This document shows, in pieces, positions 1 to 7,221 of a DNA stretch of 41,112 nucleotides (position 1 is the first letter of the stretch; each line of letters begins with the position of its first letter). This DNA comes from Eubacteriales bacterium. Its GTDB lineage: Bacteria > Bacillota > Clostridia > Lachnospirales > Vallitaleaceae. The stretch covers positions 1 through 41,112 of the forward strand of contig JAUMXK010000013.1 in assembly GCA_030535295.1 (NCBI GenBank), in the 5' to 3' direction. The notes under the pieces were generated by a model. It was not told the origin of the DNA, made no database searches, and was given only the letters and a program-made list of their open reading frames with translations. A program made the position numbers and the translations under genes.

Positions 1-74
1 GGGAGCAAGTTTCAGCGATTCCCCAAAAAGTAAGTACGAATTGGGTGGTATGACATCTCTTGCGAGGCACTTCC

Positions 75-137
75 CTATAAATTCTAAGTTATCTTTCGCA
101 CAGTTTTTAGGAAACTTGCAGCTAGCAACGCTCGCTT
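75..137 (+). repeat. Diverged copy of an intergenic hairpin repeat (left copy)
   Basis: Read on the plus strand, this 63-base stretch aligns without gaps to the minus-strand reading of 41040-41102. I counted about 47 of 63 identical bases. The shared core is TTCTAAGTTATCTTTC followed by ACAG, and both copies end in GCTCGCTT. The palindrome that is intact in the right copy is partly decayed here. The family and function are not recognised. Confidence 0.6.
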
Positions 138-190
138 GCGCGCTGCAAAAAAATAGTATTTCCTTCCTTTTTATCAAAATTCTCTGAAGC

Positions 191-225
191 ATAAAAATGG
201 AGCGGGTTTCTAAGAAACCCACCCC
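191..225 (-). terminator. Rho-independent terminator of the yqeG-to-DUF212 operon
   Basis: On the minus strand a 12-bp stem (GGGGTGGGTTTC, loop TTA, GAAACCCGCTCC, with two G-U pairs) is followed by ATTTTTAT. It lies about 30 bases beyond the stop codon of the DUF212 gene. This is the classical intrinsic terminator layout and closes the long minus-strand operon. Confidence 0.85.
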
Positions 226-256
226 AACTATTGACAAAGAGCCTTCTCTTCTATTT

Positions 257-697
257 TTAATACCACAAACCGATTAGAATTCCCAAAATCATACCTACAA
301 ATACCTCCAGATAGGTATGTCCCAATAACTCTTTCAGTTCCTTTTCCATTTGAAAATTGGAACGTCCCAATTGCTCTACAATCTGCTTAATTACCTTTGC
401 TTGCTGTCCTGCAGCCATTCTAACATTGGCCGCATCGTACATGGTAATAAAAGAAATCACCATTGCAAAGCCAAAAAGAGGATTGTTGAATCCATATATC
501 TTACCTATCTGCATTGTCGCTGCAACAATTGAAGTCGTATGCGAACTCGGCATCCCTCCTGATCCCATAATTCTCTCCGGATCAAAATGCTTTAGCCGAA
601 TCCATGTTGTCAAAATCTTAAAGCCCTGTGCCAAAAACCACGCAATTAAAGCAACAACAAATGGGCCATTGCTAAATATTTGTTCTACATATCTCAT
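257..697 (-). CDS. Divergent PAP2 / DUF212 family membrane protein (YuiD-like)
   Basis: This 146-residue integral membrane protein belongs to the DUF212 family, a divergent branch related to PAP2 phosphatases; B. subtilis YuiD is a member. Family features are the GSGGMPSSHT segment at about residues 46-55, which matches the PAP2 SxxH-type motif, the YDAANVRMAAGQQA segment after a membrane helix, and a closing hydrophobic helix (FVGMILGILIGLW). The substrate is unknown, though lipid or isoprenoid phosphate chemistry is plausible from homology. The ATG overlaps the xseB stop codon (ATGA), so the two are translationally coupled. Clostridial clusters often have ispA or dxs near this position, but neither is present here and the operon ends directly after this gene. 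Confidence 0.85.
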   Translation of the reverse strand: MRYVEQIFSNGPFVVALIAWFLAQGFKILTTWIRLKHFDPERIMGSGGMPSSHTTSIVAATMQIGKIYGFNNPLFGFAMVISFITMYDAANVRMAAGQQAKVIKQIVEQLGRSNFQMEKELKELLGHTYLEVFVGMILGILIGLWY

Positions 698-903
698 AAC
701 TCATCAACTTCCAAAACAATCAATTCTTTTTCCACTTTTTCGACTCTTCTGGTACATTCCTTCAAACTCTCCATCGCTTTTTGGTATTGCTCCAGATTTT
801 CTTCAAAGCTCAGCTCGCCGGATTGTAGTTTTTCGATAATTTGATTAACTTCTCCCAGTAAATCTTCCATACTAAGATTGCTACTTCTCTTCTTCGCAGG
901 CAC
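694..903 (-). CDS. xseB: Exodeoxyribonuclease VII small subunit
   Basis: XseB is the small, mostly coiled-coil subunit of exonuclease VII. Several copies assemble with one XseA to degrade single-stranded DNA in both directions in mismatch repair and DNA damage processing. The 69-residue length and the pattern SMEDLLGEVNQIIEKLQSGELSFEENLEQYQKA are characteristic: the 'LE..L..G.L.L.E.L..YE.G' helix pair starts at residue 11. The chosen start is a GTG at 903 because GGAGG lies nine bases upstream inside the end of xseA. The internal ATG at 870 has no comparable ribosome binding site. The gene overlaps xseA by 23 bases, which suggests coupled synthesis of the two subunits. Confidence 0.93.
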   Translation of the reverse strand: MPAKKRSSNLSMEDLLGEVNQIIEKLQSGELSFEENLEQYQKAMESLKECTRRVEKVEKELIVLEVDEL

Positions 904-2101
904 TCTCTTTTTCCTCCACTTCCAGTTTCAACTTACCATCCTTTAAATGGGCTATTACAGTATCTCCAATCTGAATCGCATCAATTCCGGAAAGTGCCAT
1001 GCCAGATTCATTTGTCAAATACGCATAACCATTTTCCAGTTTTGCTTTCGGGTGAACCGCTAAAAGCTGTTTCTCCAAAAGCTCAATTCTCCATCTGACT
1101 CTTTTCAGATAATGCCAATATTCACGATTCAGCTCCTTTTCACGCTCTAAAATATGAAAACGAATATCCTCCAATTTGCGGCTCGGATGAAAAGGCCTCA
1201 AACGTAATCTCATTCTCTCCGTTTCATTTCGATAACGTTCCAGATAAATGCAAAATTCTCGATTTAACCGTGAAAAACTTTCCCGAATCACCTGCATTTG
1301 ATCTCGCAGCTCGGGAATAGCCAATTCGGCGGCCGCAGATGGCGTAGGAGCTCGTAAATCCGATACAAGATCTACCAAAGTGACATCCGTTTCATGACCA
1401 ACCGCTGAAATCACCGGAATTTTCGAATGGTAAACCGCTCGAACCACCGCCTCTTCATTAAAAGGCCATAAGTCCTCAATCGAGCCGCCGCCTCTACCCA
1501 CAATCAGGACATCCACCGGTTTCTTTTGTCGATTAAAATACTCAATACCGGCTGCAATATTTGCTGCCGCCCGTTCTCCCTGTACCAAACTAGGGTACAA
1601 AATAAGCTGAACTCCCTTATTTCTTCTGCCTGCAATTTGCAAAATATCTTGAATGGCCGCTCCCGTAGCACTGGTTACAATGCCGATTTGCTCCGGCAGC
1701 TCCGGAATTTCTCTCTTCTCTTTCTGAAAAATTCCCTCAGCACTAAGCTTTTTCTTAAGTTCTTCCAGCTTTTGAAACAAATCTCCCTGCCCTGCCTCTT
1801 TGACATCTCGAACATAGATTTGATATCTGCCGGTCTTCTCATAAAGTCCAATTCCACCGGTGACAATAATTTTCTTGCCGTTCGACGGTAGAATCTCCAA
1901 GCCGGAAGCATAATTCGCAAACAAAACGCAATCAATGGCAGCTGCTTCATCCTTAATCGTAAAATAAATATGACCGGAACTATGCAACTTGGCATTACTT
2001 ACCTCTCCCTCCACCTGCAAATGATTGAGCAAGTAGTCCTCACGAAATAAGTTTTTGATATAAAGATTTACTTCTGAAACTTGAAAAATCTTTCCTGCCA
2101 T
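881..2101 (-). CDS. xseA: Exodeoxyribonuclease VII large subunit
   Basis: XseA is the catalytic subunit of exonuclease VII. The roughly 406-residue protein opens with a nucleic-acid-binding OB fold (about residues 5-100: QVSEVNLYIK, VEGEVSNAKLHSSGHIYFTIKD). The conserved catalytic core follows, with GIVTSATGAAIQDI near 140-153, the VGRGGGSIEDLWPFN loop near 201-215, and SAVGHETDVTLVDLVSDLRA near 232-251. A long charged helical region after residue 265 fits the coiled coil that binds XseB. The ATG at 2101 is preferred over a TTG one codon upstream because GAGGG lies seven bases before it. It follows nusB by 25 bases. The folD gene that sits between nusB and xseA in Bacillus is missing. Confidence 0.95.
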   Translation of the reverse strand: MAGKIFQVSEVNLYIKNLFREDYLLNHLQVEGEVSNAKLHSSGHIYFTIKDEAAAIDCVLFANYASGLEILPSNGKKIIVTGGIGLYEKTGRYQIYVRDVKEAGQGDLFQKLEELKKKLSAEGIFQKEKREIPELPEQIGIVTSATGAAIQDILQIAGRRNKGVQLILYPSLVQGERAAANIAAGIEYFNRQKKPVDVLIVGRGGGSIEDLWPFNEEAVVRAVYHSKIPVISAVGHETDVTLVDLVSDLRAPTPSAAAELAIPELRDQMQVIRESFSRLNREFCIYLERYRNETERMRLRLRPFHPSRKLEDIRFHILEREKELNREYWHYLKRVRWRIELLEKQLLAVHPKAKLENGYAYLTNESGMALSGIDAIQIGDTVIAHLKDGKLKLEVEEKESACEEEK

Positions 2102-2126
2102 CAAACTGCCCTCTTCCTAAAATCGT

Positions 2127-2540
2127 TTATCTGTCCAATCCCTCTACAATTTTGGCAACCGCTCCATTGACAAAGCGAAACGAATTGTCCTGTCCATAAG
2201 CCGATGCCAAAGTCACCGCATCATTTGCCAATACCGGAATCGGCACTTCTTTCTTGTAAAAAAGTTCATATACCGTCATTCTTAGGATTGCCAGCTCAAC
2301 CTTGGCCATAGTCTTGGTATTCCAACGCTCCACCTTCTGATTGATAATATCATCAATTTCAGGTAAATGGTTTCGGATTTGTGCAAGCTCGGCCAATACC
2401 AGCTCCTTATCTTCCTCTGAAATCTCCTTCTCATTGCGAGTAAAGCTCTCCAGCATATCCTTCTGCACCTCCTGATTTTCATCAAAAGGATGACTGAACA
2501 AGATGCGAAACAGTAATTCTCTCTTTTCCTTTAGCTTCAT
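2127..2540 (-). CDS. nusB: Transcription antitermination factor NusB
   Basis: NusB binds boxA RNA together with NusE (S10) and promotes processive transcription of rRNA operons. The 137-residue all-helical protein shows the family pattern: an N-terminal RELLFRILFSHPF helix, a central NHLPEIDDIINQKVERWN segment, and the C-terminal signature AKVELAILRMTVYELFYKKEVPIPVLANDAVTLAS...FVNGAVAKI. The start at 2540 is set by GGGAGG five bases upstream; a longer frame begins 13 codons earlier but has no such site. A terminator-like hairpin lies just upstream (2581-2614), so expression from the asp23 side may be attenuated. Confidence 0.95.
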   Translation of the reverse strand: MKLKEKRELLFRILFSHPFDENQEVQKDMLESFTRNEKEISEEDKELVLAELAQIRNHLPEIDDIINQKVERWNTKTMAKVELAILRMTVYELFYKKEVPIPVLANDAVTLASAYGQDNSFRFVNGAVAKIVEGLDR

Positions 2541-2580
2541 TTTGTCCTCCCGTAGCAATTTTACCAAGTATTTTTCCAAA

Positions 2581-2614
2581 GAAAAACGAAGCGCGGCAAA
2601 AAATTGCTGCGCCT
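2581..2614 (-). terminator. Terminator-like hairpin between asp23 and nusB
   Basis: On the minus strand AGGCGCAGCAA and TTGCCGCGCTT form an 11-bp stem with one A-C mismatch and one G-U pair around a TTTT loop. CGTTTTTCTTT follows. This resembles an intrinsic terminator or attenuator inside the operon. It lies 41 bases upstream of the nusB start. Confidence 0.6.
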
Positions 2615-2635
2615 GATTAACAGAATTTCTCCTGC

Positions 2636-3034
2636 CTATTTTTCGTTTCCTTTTTTCGTCTTGTTAGCTTTGGCTTCCACACCGCTTACCTTGACATTCA
2701 CCGCCGAGACTTCCAAACCGGTCATGTTTTCAATGGTTGACTTCACCTTTTGTTGAATCTTGGCCGTTACTTCCTGTACACTGACATCAAAATCAATGAT
2801 AACTGCCAAATCCAAGGTAATTTCCTCGTTTTCACCAACTCTTACCTTAATTCCCTTGCCTAAGTTTTTCATACCAAGCAGCTCAACGAGTTCCCCTTGC
2901 AACTTTCCTACCATGCCAACTACGCCTTCCACTTCGGCCGCTGCCATGCCTGCAATAATTGCAATTACTTCATCCGCAATATTCACGGTACCACATTCAC
3001 TCTGATTATTTATTTTTAAAATCTTTCGCTCCAT
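2636..3034 (-). CDS. Asp23/Gls24 family envelope stress protein (YqhY-like)
   Basis: This is a 132-residue member of the Asp23/Gls24 family. Typical features are GTVNIADEVIAIIAGMAAAEVEGVVGM near the N terminus, then GIKVRVGENEEITLDLAVIIDFDVSVQEVTAKIQQKVKSTIENMTGLEVSAVNVKVSGV. B. subtilis YqhY occupies the same position upstream of nusB and is linked genetically to fatty-acid precursor (acetyl-CoA carboxylase) homeostasis. The start has an excellent site (AAGGAGG, then ACAAA, then ATG). The C terminus is lysine-rich (ANKTKKGNEK). In Bacillus accB-accC and spoIIIA precede this gene, whereas here efp is directly upstream. The biochemical role in this organism is inferred only. Confidence 0.9.
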   Translation of the reverse strand: MERKILKINNQSECGTVNIADEVIAIIAGMAAAEVEGVVGMVGKLQGELVELLGMKNLGKGIKVRVGENEEITLDLAVIIDFDVSVQEVTAKIQQKVKSTIENMTGLEVSAVNVKVSGVEAKANKTKKGNEK

Positions 3035-3082
3035 TTTGTCCTCCTTGGCTTGTCAAAACGCAATTCGCTATATTTTATGGAA

Positions 3083-3652
3083 TTAATCATTTACACGGGA
3101 AACATATTCGCCGGTACGGGTATCAATCTTCAATTTATCACCATTATTGATAAAAAGAGGAACCATAACCGTAGCTCCGGTTTCCAGCTCTGCAGGTTTG
3201 GTAGCTCCGGTAGCTGTGTCACCCTTGATGCCAGGCTCGGTATGAGTTACTAGCAATTCCACACTGATTGGAGGTTCTACACCGAAAATCACTCCCTTAT
3301 GCTCCAACATCATAACCACATCATTTTCTTTTACAAATTTCAAAGAATCTCCTAAATCATCTGCGTTGAGTGCGATTTGCTCATAAGATTCCTGATCCAT
3401 AAAATGGAATAAATCGCCATCCGAGTAAAGATATTGCATATCTTTTCTTTCAATAATTGCTTGCTCGAACTTATCCTGCGGACGAAAAGTCTTATCAATG
3501 ATGCTGCCGGATTTCATATTTCTCAATTTGGTACGCACGAATGCCGGACCTTTTCCCGGCTTTACATGTTGGAATTCCAAAACCAAATAAATATTGTCCT
3601 CATGCTCAATGGAAATACCGTTTTTTAAGTTACCCGCTTGTACTACTGCCAT
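3083..3652 (-). CDS. efp: Elongation factor P
   Basis: EF-P binds ribosomes stalled on polyproline stretches and stimulates peptide bond formation. The 189-residue protein shows the three beta-barrel domains. The KOW-like N-terminal domain carries the loop [10 protein letters not shown], with the tip Lys34 that is normally modified after translation. The middle OB domain contains [13 protein letters not shown], and the C-terminal OB domain contains [49 protein letters not shown] split over the family signature. No EpmA or EpmB modification gene is in the window. AGGAGG seven bases before ATG fixes the start. It follows the Xaa-Pro peptidase by 78 bases. Confidence 0.97.
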   Translation of the reverse strand: MAVVQAGNLKNGISIEHEDNIYLVLEFQHVKPGKGPAFVRTKLRNMKSGSIIDKTFRPQDKFEQAIIERKDMQYLYSDGDLFHFMDQESYEQIALNADDLGDSLKFVKENDVVMMLEHKGVIFGVEPPISVELLVTHTEPGIKGDTATGATKPAELETGATVMVPLFINNGDKLKIDTRTGEYVSRVND

Positions 3653-3730
3653 GTTTCATCCTCCTGGTGAATCTAATCAATCTATTTTCCGTTTCTATGA
3701 AAATCATAGATATTTTTTACTTTTCTATTT

Positions 3731-4801
3731 TTATAACACAATCAATTTTTTCTCTGATGTTACCAAGCTTTCCGCTCCGGTTGCCGTAAGCACGGCAAGA
3801 TCTTCAATTCTCACTCCGCCCACTTCCGGAATATAAATCCCAGGCTCAATGGTTGCCATCATATTTTCCAGCAAAATGCTATGATCATTTTGAGATAAGG
3901 TTGGCTTTTCGTGTACTTCCAGACCGACACTGTGCCCTAAAGAATGTCCGAAATATTCCCCATAACCGGCCTCTGCAATAATATCTCTGGCAATGGTATC
4001 CGCCGCCGAACAGGTCATTCCCGGTTTCAAGGCTTCCAGCGACACCAAATGCGCTTTCAGCACAATATCGTAAATTTCCTTCAATTTATCATTCACTTCC
4101 CCGATGGCGACTGTTCTGGTCATATCCGAGCAGTATCCCTGATAAATACAACCAAAGTCCATGGTCAAAAGCTCTCCCTTTTGGATTTTTTTATCCGACG
4201 GTCTGGCATGCGGCAAAGCACCGTTGATTCCCGATGCAATAATCGGTTCAAAGCTCATTGCCTCTGCACCAAGTTTTCTCATGGTGTATTCGAGCTCCAA
4301 GGCAATTTCTTTTTCGGTCATACCTACCTGAATAAAGTTCAACATGTGAGTGAATGCTTCATCGCCGATTTGCGAAGCTCTTCTCAAAAGCACCAACTCT
4401 TCCGGCGTTTTAATCATTCTTATTTTTTCCACTACATTTCCAATGGATTTCCACTCTACACTTGAAAGCTTACCGGTGAACAATTGATATTCTCCGTAGG
4501 TCATTAAATCTCCCTCAAAACCGAAGCTTTGAACGGAGTCTGCCTTTAAAAATTGCTCCAGATTTTCAAGCAAGCCCAATTTTTTGTAATCAACCACTTC
4601 AAAATCCGGACATTGTGCCGTTGCCTGAAGAATATAACGAAAATCCGTCAATAAAATTCGTCTTTGTTTGCTGATATACAAAAAAGCACTGGATCCGGTA
4701 AATCCCGAAATGTATCTTCTGTTGTATGGGCTGGTCAGCAAAACTGCCTCTACGCCCAACTCCGGAAAATGGTCAATTAATTTTCGAATTTTTAAATTCA
4801 T
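3731..4801 (-). CDS. M24 family Xaa-Pro peptidase
   Basis: This 356-residue cytosolic metallopeptidase of family M24 (pita-bread fold) probably releases N-terminal residues ahead of proline or cleaves Xaa-Pro dipeptides. A creatinase N-like domain (about residues 1-130) contains TSPYNRRYISGFTGSSAF. The catalytic domain has the dinuclear metal ligands in MDFGCIYQGYCSDMTRT (two Asp), GHSLGHSVGLEVHE (His), ATIEPGIYIP (Glu) and GGVRIED (Glu). It corresponds in position to B. subtilis yqhT, directly before efp. AGGAGAG four bases before ATG supports the start. An internal promoter at 4871-4900 could drive it independently of yqeG. Confidence 0.93.
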   Translation of the reverse strand: MNLKIRKLIDHFPELGVEAVLLTSPYNRRYISGFTGSSAFLYISKQRRILLTDFRYILQATAQCPDFEVVDYKKLGLLENLEQFLKADSVQSFGFEGDLMTYGEYQLFTGKLSSVEWKSIGNVVEKIRMIKTPEELVLLRRASQIGDEAFTHMLNFIQVGMTEKEIALELEYTMRKLGAEAMSFEPIIASGINGALPHARPSDKKIQKGELLTMDFGCIYQGYCSDMTRTVAIGEVNDKLKEIYDIVLKAHLVSLEALKPGMTCSAADTIARDIIAEAGYGEYFGHSLGHSVGLEVHEKPTLSQNDHSILLENMMATIEPGIYIPEVGGVRIEDLAVLTATGAESLVTSEKKLIVL

Positions 4802-4870
4802 TTTGCTCTCCTAATGATTCCTACCAATGTCATCTGTTCATGGTTGCAAATGATTGCCTTTTTTCGGCAC

Positions 4871-4900
4871 ATTATATCAAAAGCTGTATTTCATTTACAA
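4871..4900 (-). promoter_or_regulatory. Internal promoter ahead of the Xaa-Pro peptidase gene
   Basis: On the minus strand TTGTAA is separated by 18 bases from TATAAT, and TGA directly before the -10 makes it an extended -10 element. It overlaps the 3' end of the shikimate-kinase-like gene. It would start transcription near 4864, about 60 bases before the peptidase gene. Confidence 0.6.
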
Positions 4901-5378
4901 TTTCTTCCGGTGTTTTCCCGGCTGTTTGAATGATAATACTTGCAACTTTAAAAAATAAAGGCTCGATTTTAGCAATTTGCTTTGATATCTTTTCTTCATT
5001 TAATTGCTCTTCCGCCTCAATAATACCTTTTTCAACTCCGGCTTCCAAACGGCGTTTCAATTCTTCTTTGTCCGTTTGCAAATATACCACCGTGCCGATT
5101 TTCGGAAGAACAGACGCCACATCTTCATTGACAATCGTATCACTGCGTACAATGATTACTTTGTTTTTCTTGCACATCATTTTTTCAAGAAATCCCTTTT
5201 CCATTTCCCGAAACTCTACTTCTCCGACTTCATCTACTAACTCTTTGATAGACTTTTGATGTTCTTTTTGAAAGTCCTCTTCCAACTCGATGAAAGTTTG
5301 CTGAGTTCTTTCCGCTAATAGCTTTCCAATCGTAGTTTTACCGCTTTGCGAAAAGCCGACTAATATTATATTATTCAT
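4872..5378 (-). CDS. Degenerate shikimate kinase homologue (P-loop protein)
   Basis: This 168-residue P-loop protein has the shikimate kinase fold. Walker A is GFSQSGKTTIGK (residues 8-19), and the FRE at about 56-58 matches the conserved shikimate-binding arginine region. The other substrate residues are altered. The DxD pair reads ELE (31-33), the glycine triplet after the central strand reads RSD (78-80), the RPLL lid motif is absent, and the arginine before PLY is isoleucine (IEPLF). ATP binding looks intact but shikimate phosphorylation looks unlikely, so the true substrate is unknown. The start at 5378 follows GGAGAG and overlaps the yqeG stop by eight bases. A longer in-frame ATG at 5417 lies inside yqeG and is not favoured. 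The neighbour order resembles the Bacillus aroQ-pepP-efp locus. Confidence 0.8.
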   Translation of the reverse strand: MNNIILVGFSQSGKTTIGKLLAERTQQTFIELEEDFQKEHQKSIKELVDEVGEVEFREMEKGFLEKMMCKKNKVIIVRSDTIVNEDVASVLPKIGTVVYLQTDKEELKRRLEAGVEKGIIEAEEQLNEEKISKQIAKIEPLFFKVASIIIQTAGKTPEEIVNEIQLLI

Positions 5379-5883
5379 CTTCTCTCCAATTGTCATCTGT
5401 AAATTCAGCGTGTTCAAGCAGTTTCTTCTCCAAGCCGCGTTTAAATCTGGTATGTATTGCTTCTTTTTCTTGAATCGGCAACACTAAAATCGTACATAAA
5501 CCCAATAAATTACCTGCAATAACATCCGTAAAAAGCTGGTCTCCGACAATAATCGTTTCTTGCGGAGCTGTCCCCAAAATAGTGAGCCCCTTTCGCAAGC
5601 CGAACGGCAACGGCTTTATGGCTGAAAAAACACTTTTCAAGCGAATCCCCTTGGCAAAAAGTTTGACTCTTTTTTTTGTGTTATTGGAAACCAAAACAAT
5701 GGAAAATCCTTTTTTACGCAGCAAAGCAACCAACTTTTCCACATCCTCCGTCGGAGTTTTGCAATCATAAGGAACCAAAGTATTGTCAATATCAAAAACA
5801 ATACCCCGATAGCCCATTTCATATAATTTATTATATGGAATATGGTAAATGCTTGGATAATAATATTTTGGATATATCTTCAT
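5371..5883 (-). CDS. yqeG: YqeG family HAD IIIA-type phosphatase
   Basis: This 170-residue HAD-superfamily phosphatase is related to phosphatidylglycerophosphatase-like proteins. HAD motif I is VFDIDNTLVPYD (residues 30-41, nucleophile plus acid/base Asp). Motif II is VLVSNNT near 62-68, and motif IV is IIVGDQLFTDVIAGNLLG near 111-128. The N-terminal KIYPKYYYPSIYHI segment is typical of the YqeG family. The substrate is unproven; yeast and plant relatives dephosphorylate phosphatidylglycerophosphate. TGAGGT lies four bases before the ATG. It is the first gene of the long operon running to the left edge and has a strong promoter directly upstream. Confidence 0.92.
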   Translation of the reverse strand: MKIYPKYYYPSIYHIPYNKLYEMGYRGIVFDIDNTLVPYDCKTPTEDVEKLVALLRKKGFSIVLVSNNTKKRVKLFAKGIRLKSVFSAIKPLPFGLRKGLTILGTAPQETIIVGDQLFTDVIAGNLLGLCTILVLPIQEKEAIHTRFKRGLEKKLLEHAEFTDDNWREDE

Positions 5884-5907
5884 AAAAACCTCATCATTTC
5901 TCTACAT

Positions 5908-5936
5908 ATCATATATTATTTTAACACGCAAGTCAA
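5908..5936 (-). promoter_or_regulatory. SigA-type promoter of the yqeG operon
   Basis: On the minus strand TTGACT, a 17-base spacer and TATGAT form a near-consensus housekeeping promoter. Predicted transcription starts near 5901, about 18 bases before the yqeG ATG. It is the only strong promoter seen between trhP and the left edge, apart from the internal one at 4871-4900. Confidence 0.8.
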
Positions 5937-5976
5937 TCTTTTTTTGGCAAAACCGCTAAAACAAAGGCCTTTCCCC

Positions 5977-7221
5977 TTACACTCTACTCGGTTTTCGAAT
6001 GATGGTCTCCGGCTCAATTCTTCCGGGCAAGCGTAAATAAAGTTTTTCCTTTGCCAAGGTAGCACTTTCTTTGGTTTCTCCTGTTTCCGTCAAGATTTCT
6101 CCTACTTTGAATTGCAAATTCTCACCTCTTTGAGTCAAAATCTCCAAATCATCGCCCACGGAAAATTTATTTCTCTGCTCAATATGATGTAGCCCCGTCT
6201 TTTCATCAAAACCTATCACTTTGGCTGTAAATACATAATCTTTTATATAGGAAGAATTTTCGTAGATTTGACCATTTTCAGGGATTCCATAGAAAAATCC
6301 CGTATCAAAATGGCGATGAGAGCACTTACCCACTTCCTCAAGAAAATAATCTTTCTTTTTTTCATACTCCTGCGGATTTTCAAAGAAGAGATCAATTGCT
6401 TGTCGGTAGGCTTTTACAACGGTTGCTATATATAGAGGTGTCTTCATTCTGCCCTCTATTTTCAAGCTGTCAATTCCGGCCGGGATGACATCCTCCAAAT
6501 GATTTATCATACACAGGTCCTTGGAATTGAAGAAATACGTTCCCTTCTCATCTTCCATCACCGGCATATATTCTCCCGGTCTGGTCTCTTCCACCAAATG
6601 ATACTTCCAGCGGCAGCTCTGCGTGCAAGAACCACGATTGGCATCCTGTCCGGTCAGAAAATTACTTATCAGGCAACGACCGGAATAAGACATACACATT
6701 GCTCCGTGCACAAAGCCTTCTATTTCCATATCATAGGGAATATTGGCTTTGATTTCAACGATTTCTTTCAAGGATAATTCCCTTGCAAGTACTGCTCTTT
6801 TCACCCCTTGCTGAAACCAAAAGCGGTATGTCAAGTAATTGGTATTGTTGGCCTGTGTACTCATATGCACTTCCATATCCGGCAGCACTTCTCTGACCAG
6901 CATTAATAATCCCGGATCTGCTACAATCAGTGCGTCCGGTTTGATTTCTTCCCCGATTTCCACCAAATACTTTCTGGCGGTTTGAATGTCTTCATTGTGT
7001 GCAAAAACATTGGCTGTCACATAGGCCTTGACATTATTTGCCCTGGCATACGCAATGCCGGCTATCATTTCTTCCTTTGTAAAATTCTTTGCCTTTGCTC
7101 TAAGTCCCAGTGCAGAACCTCCCATGTAAACGGCATCTGCACCATATTTGACCGCTGTCACCAGATTCTCGTAAGAGCCTGCCGGTGCAAGTAGCTCAGG
7201 CTTTTTTATCCATTCGTTCAT
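5977..7221 (-). CDS. trhP: U32 family tRNA 5-hydroxyuridine (ho5U34) synthesis protein
   Basis: This 414-residue U32 'peptidase' family protein corresponds to the B. subtilis yrrN/yrrO products (TrhP), which act with prephenate to place a hydroxyl on uridine 34 of certain tRNAs. It opens with the family signature ELLAPAGSYENLVTAVKYGADAVYMGG. It carries the conserved cysteine cluster HGAMCMSYSGRC and, just after it, GSCTQSCRWKY, thought to hold an iron-sulfur cluster. A C-terminal barrel-like segment starts near residue 335. Bacillus has two such genes in tandem; only one is present here. Its ATG directly follows the trmR stop codon, and trmR encodes the next enzyme of the same tRNA pathway. 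The functional call follows from homology. Confidence 0.88.
   Translation of the reverse strand: MNEWIKKPELLAPAGSYENLVTAVKYGADAVYMGGSALGLRAKAKNFTKEEMIAGIAYARANNVKAYVTANVFAHNEDIQTARKYLVEIGEEIKPDALIVADPGLLMLVREVLPDMEVHMSTQANNTNYLTYRFWFQQGVKRAVLARELSLKEIVEIKANIPYDMEIEGFVHGAMCMSYSGRCLISNFLTGQDANRGSCTQSCRWKYHLVEETRPGEYMPVMEDEKGTYFFNSKDLCMINHLEDVIPAGIDSLKIEGRMKTPLYIATVVKAYRQAIDLFFENPQEYEKKKDYFLEEVGKCSHRHFDTGFFYGIPENGQIYENSSYIKDYVFTAKVIGFDEKTGLHHIEQRNKFSVGDDLEILTQRGENLQFKVGEILTETGETKESATLAKEKLYLRLPGRIEPETIIRKPSRV

Larger units (their letters stand above)
1..256. other. Intergenic region at left edge
   Basis: No gene is visible in this stretch. It holds a diverged repeat copy at 75-137 and the operon terminator at 191-225, both listed separately. 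Positions 1-74 contain no open reading frame with a ribosome binding site and look like further non-coding, possibly repeat-derived sequence running off the window. Confidence 0.6.

Noticed and set aside
357..839. 160-codon plus-strand frame
   Set aside because: It is antisense to the DUF212 and xseB genes, which have clear family motifs and overlapping starts and stops. No RBS was seen.
3695..3709. CTATGA/TCATAG hairpin between the Xaa-Pro peptidase and efp as a terminator
   Set aside because: It has only a 6-bp AT-rich stem and no T-tract on the minus strand, so it is likely incidental.
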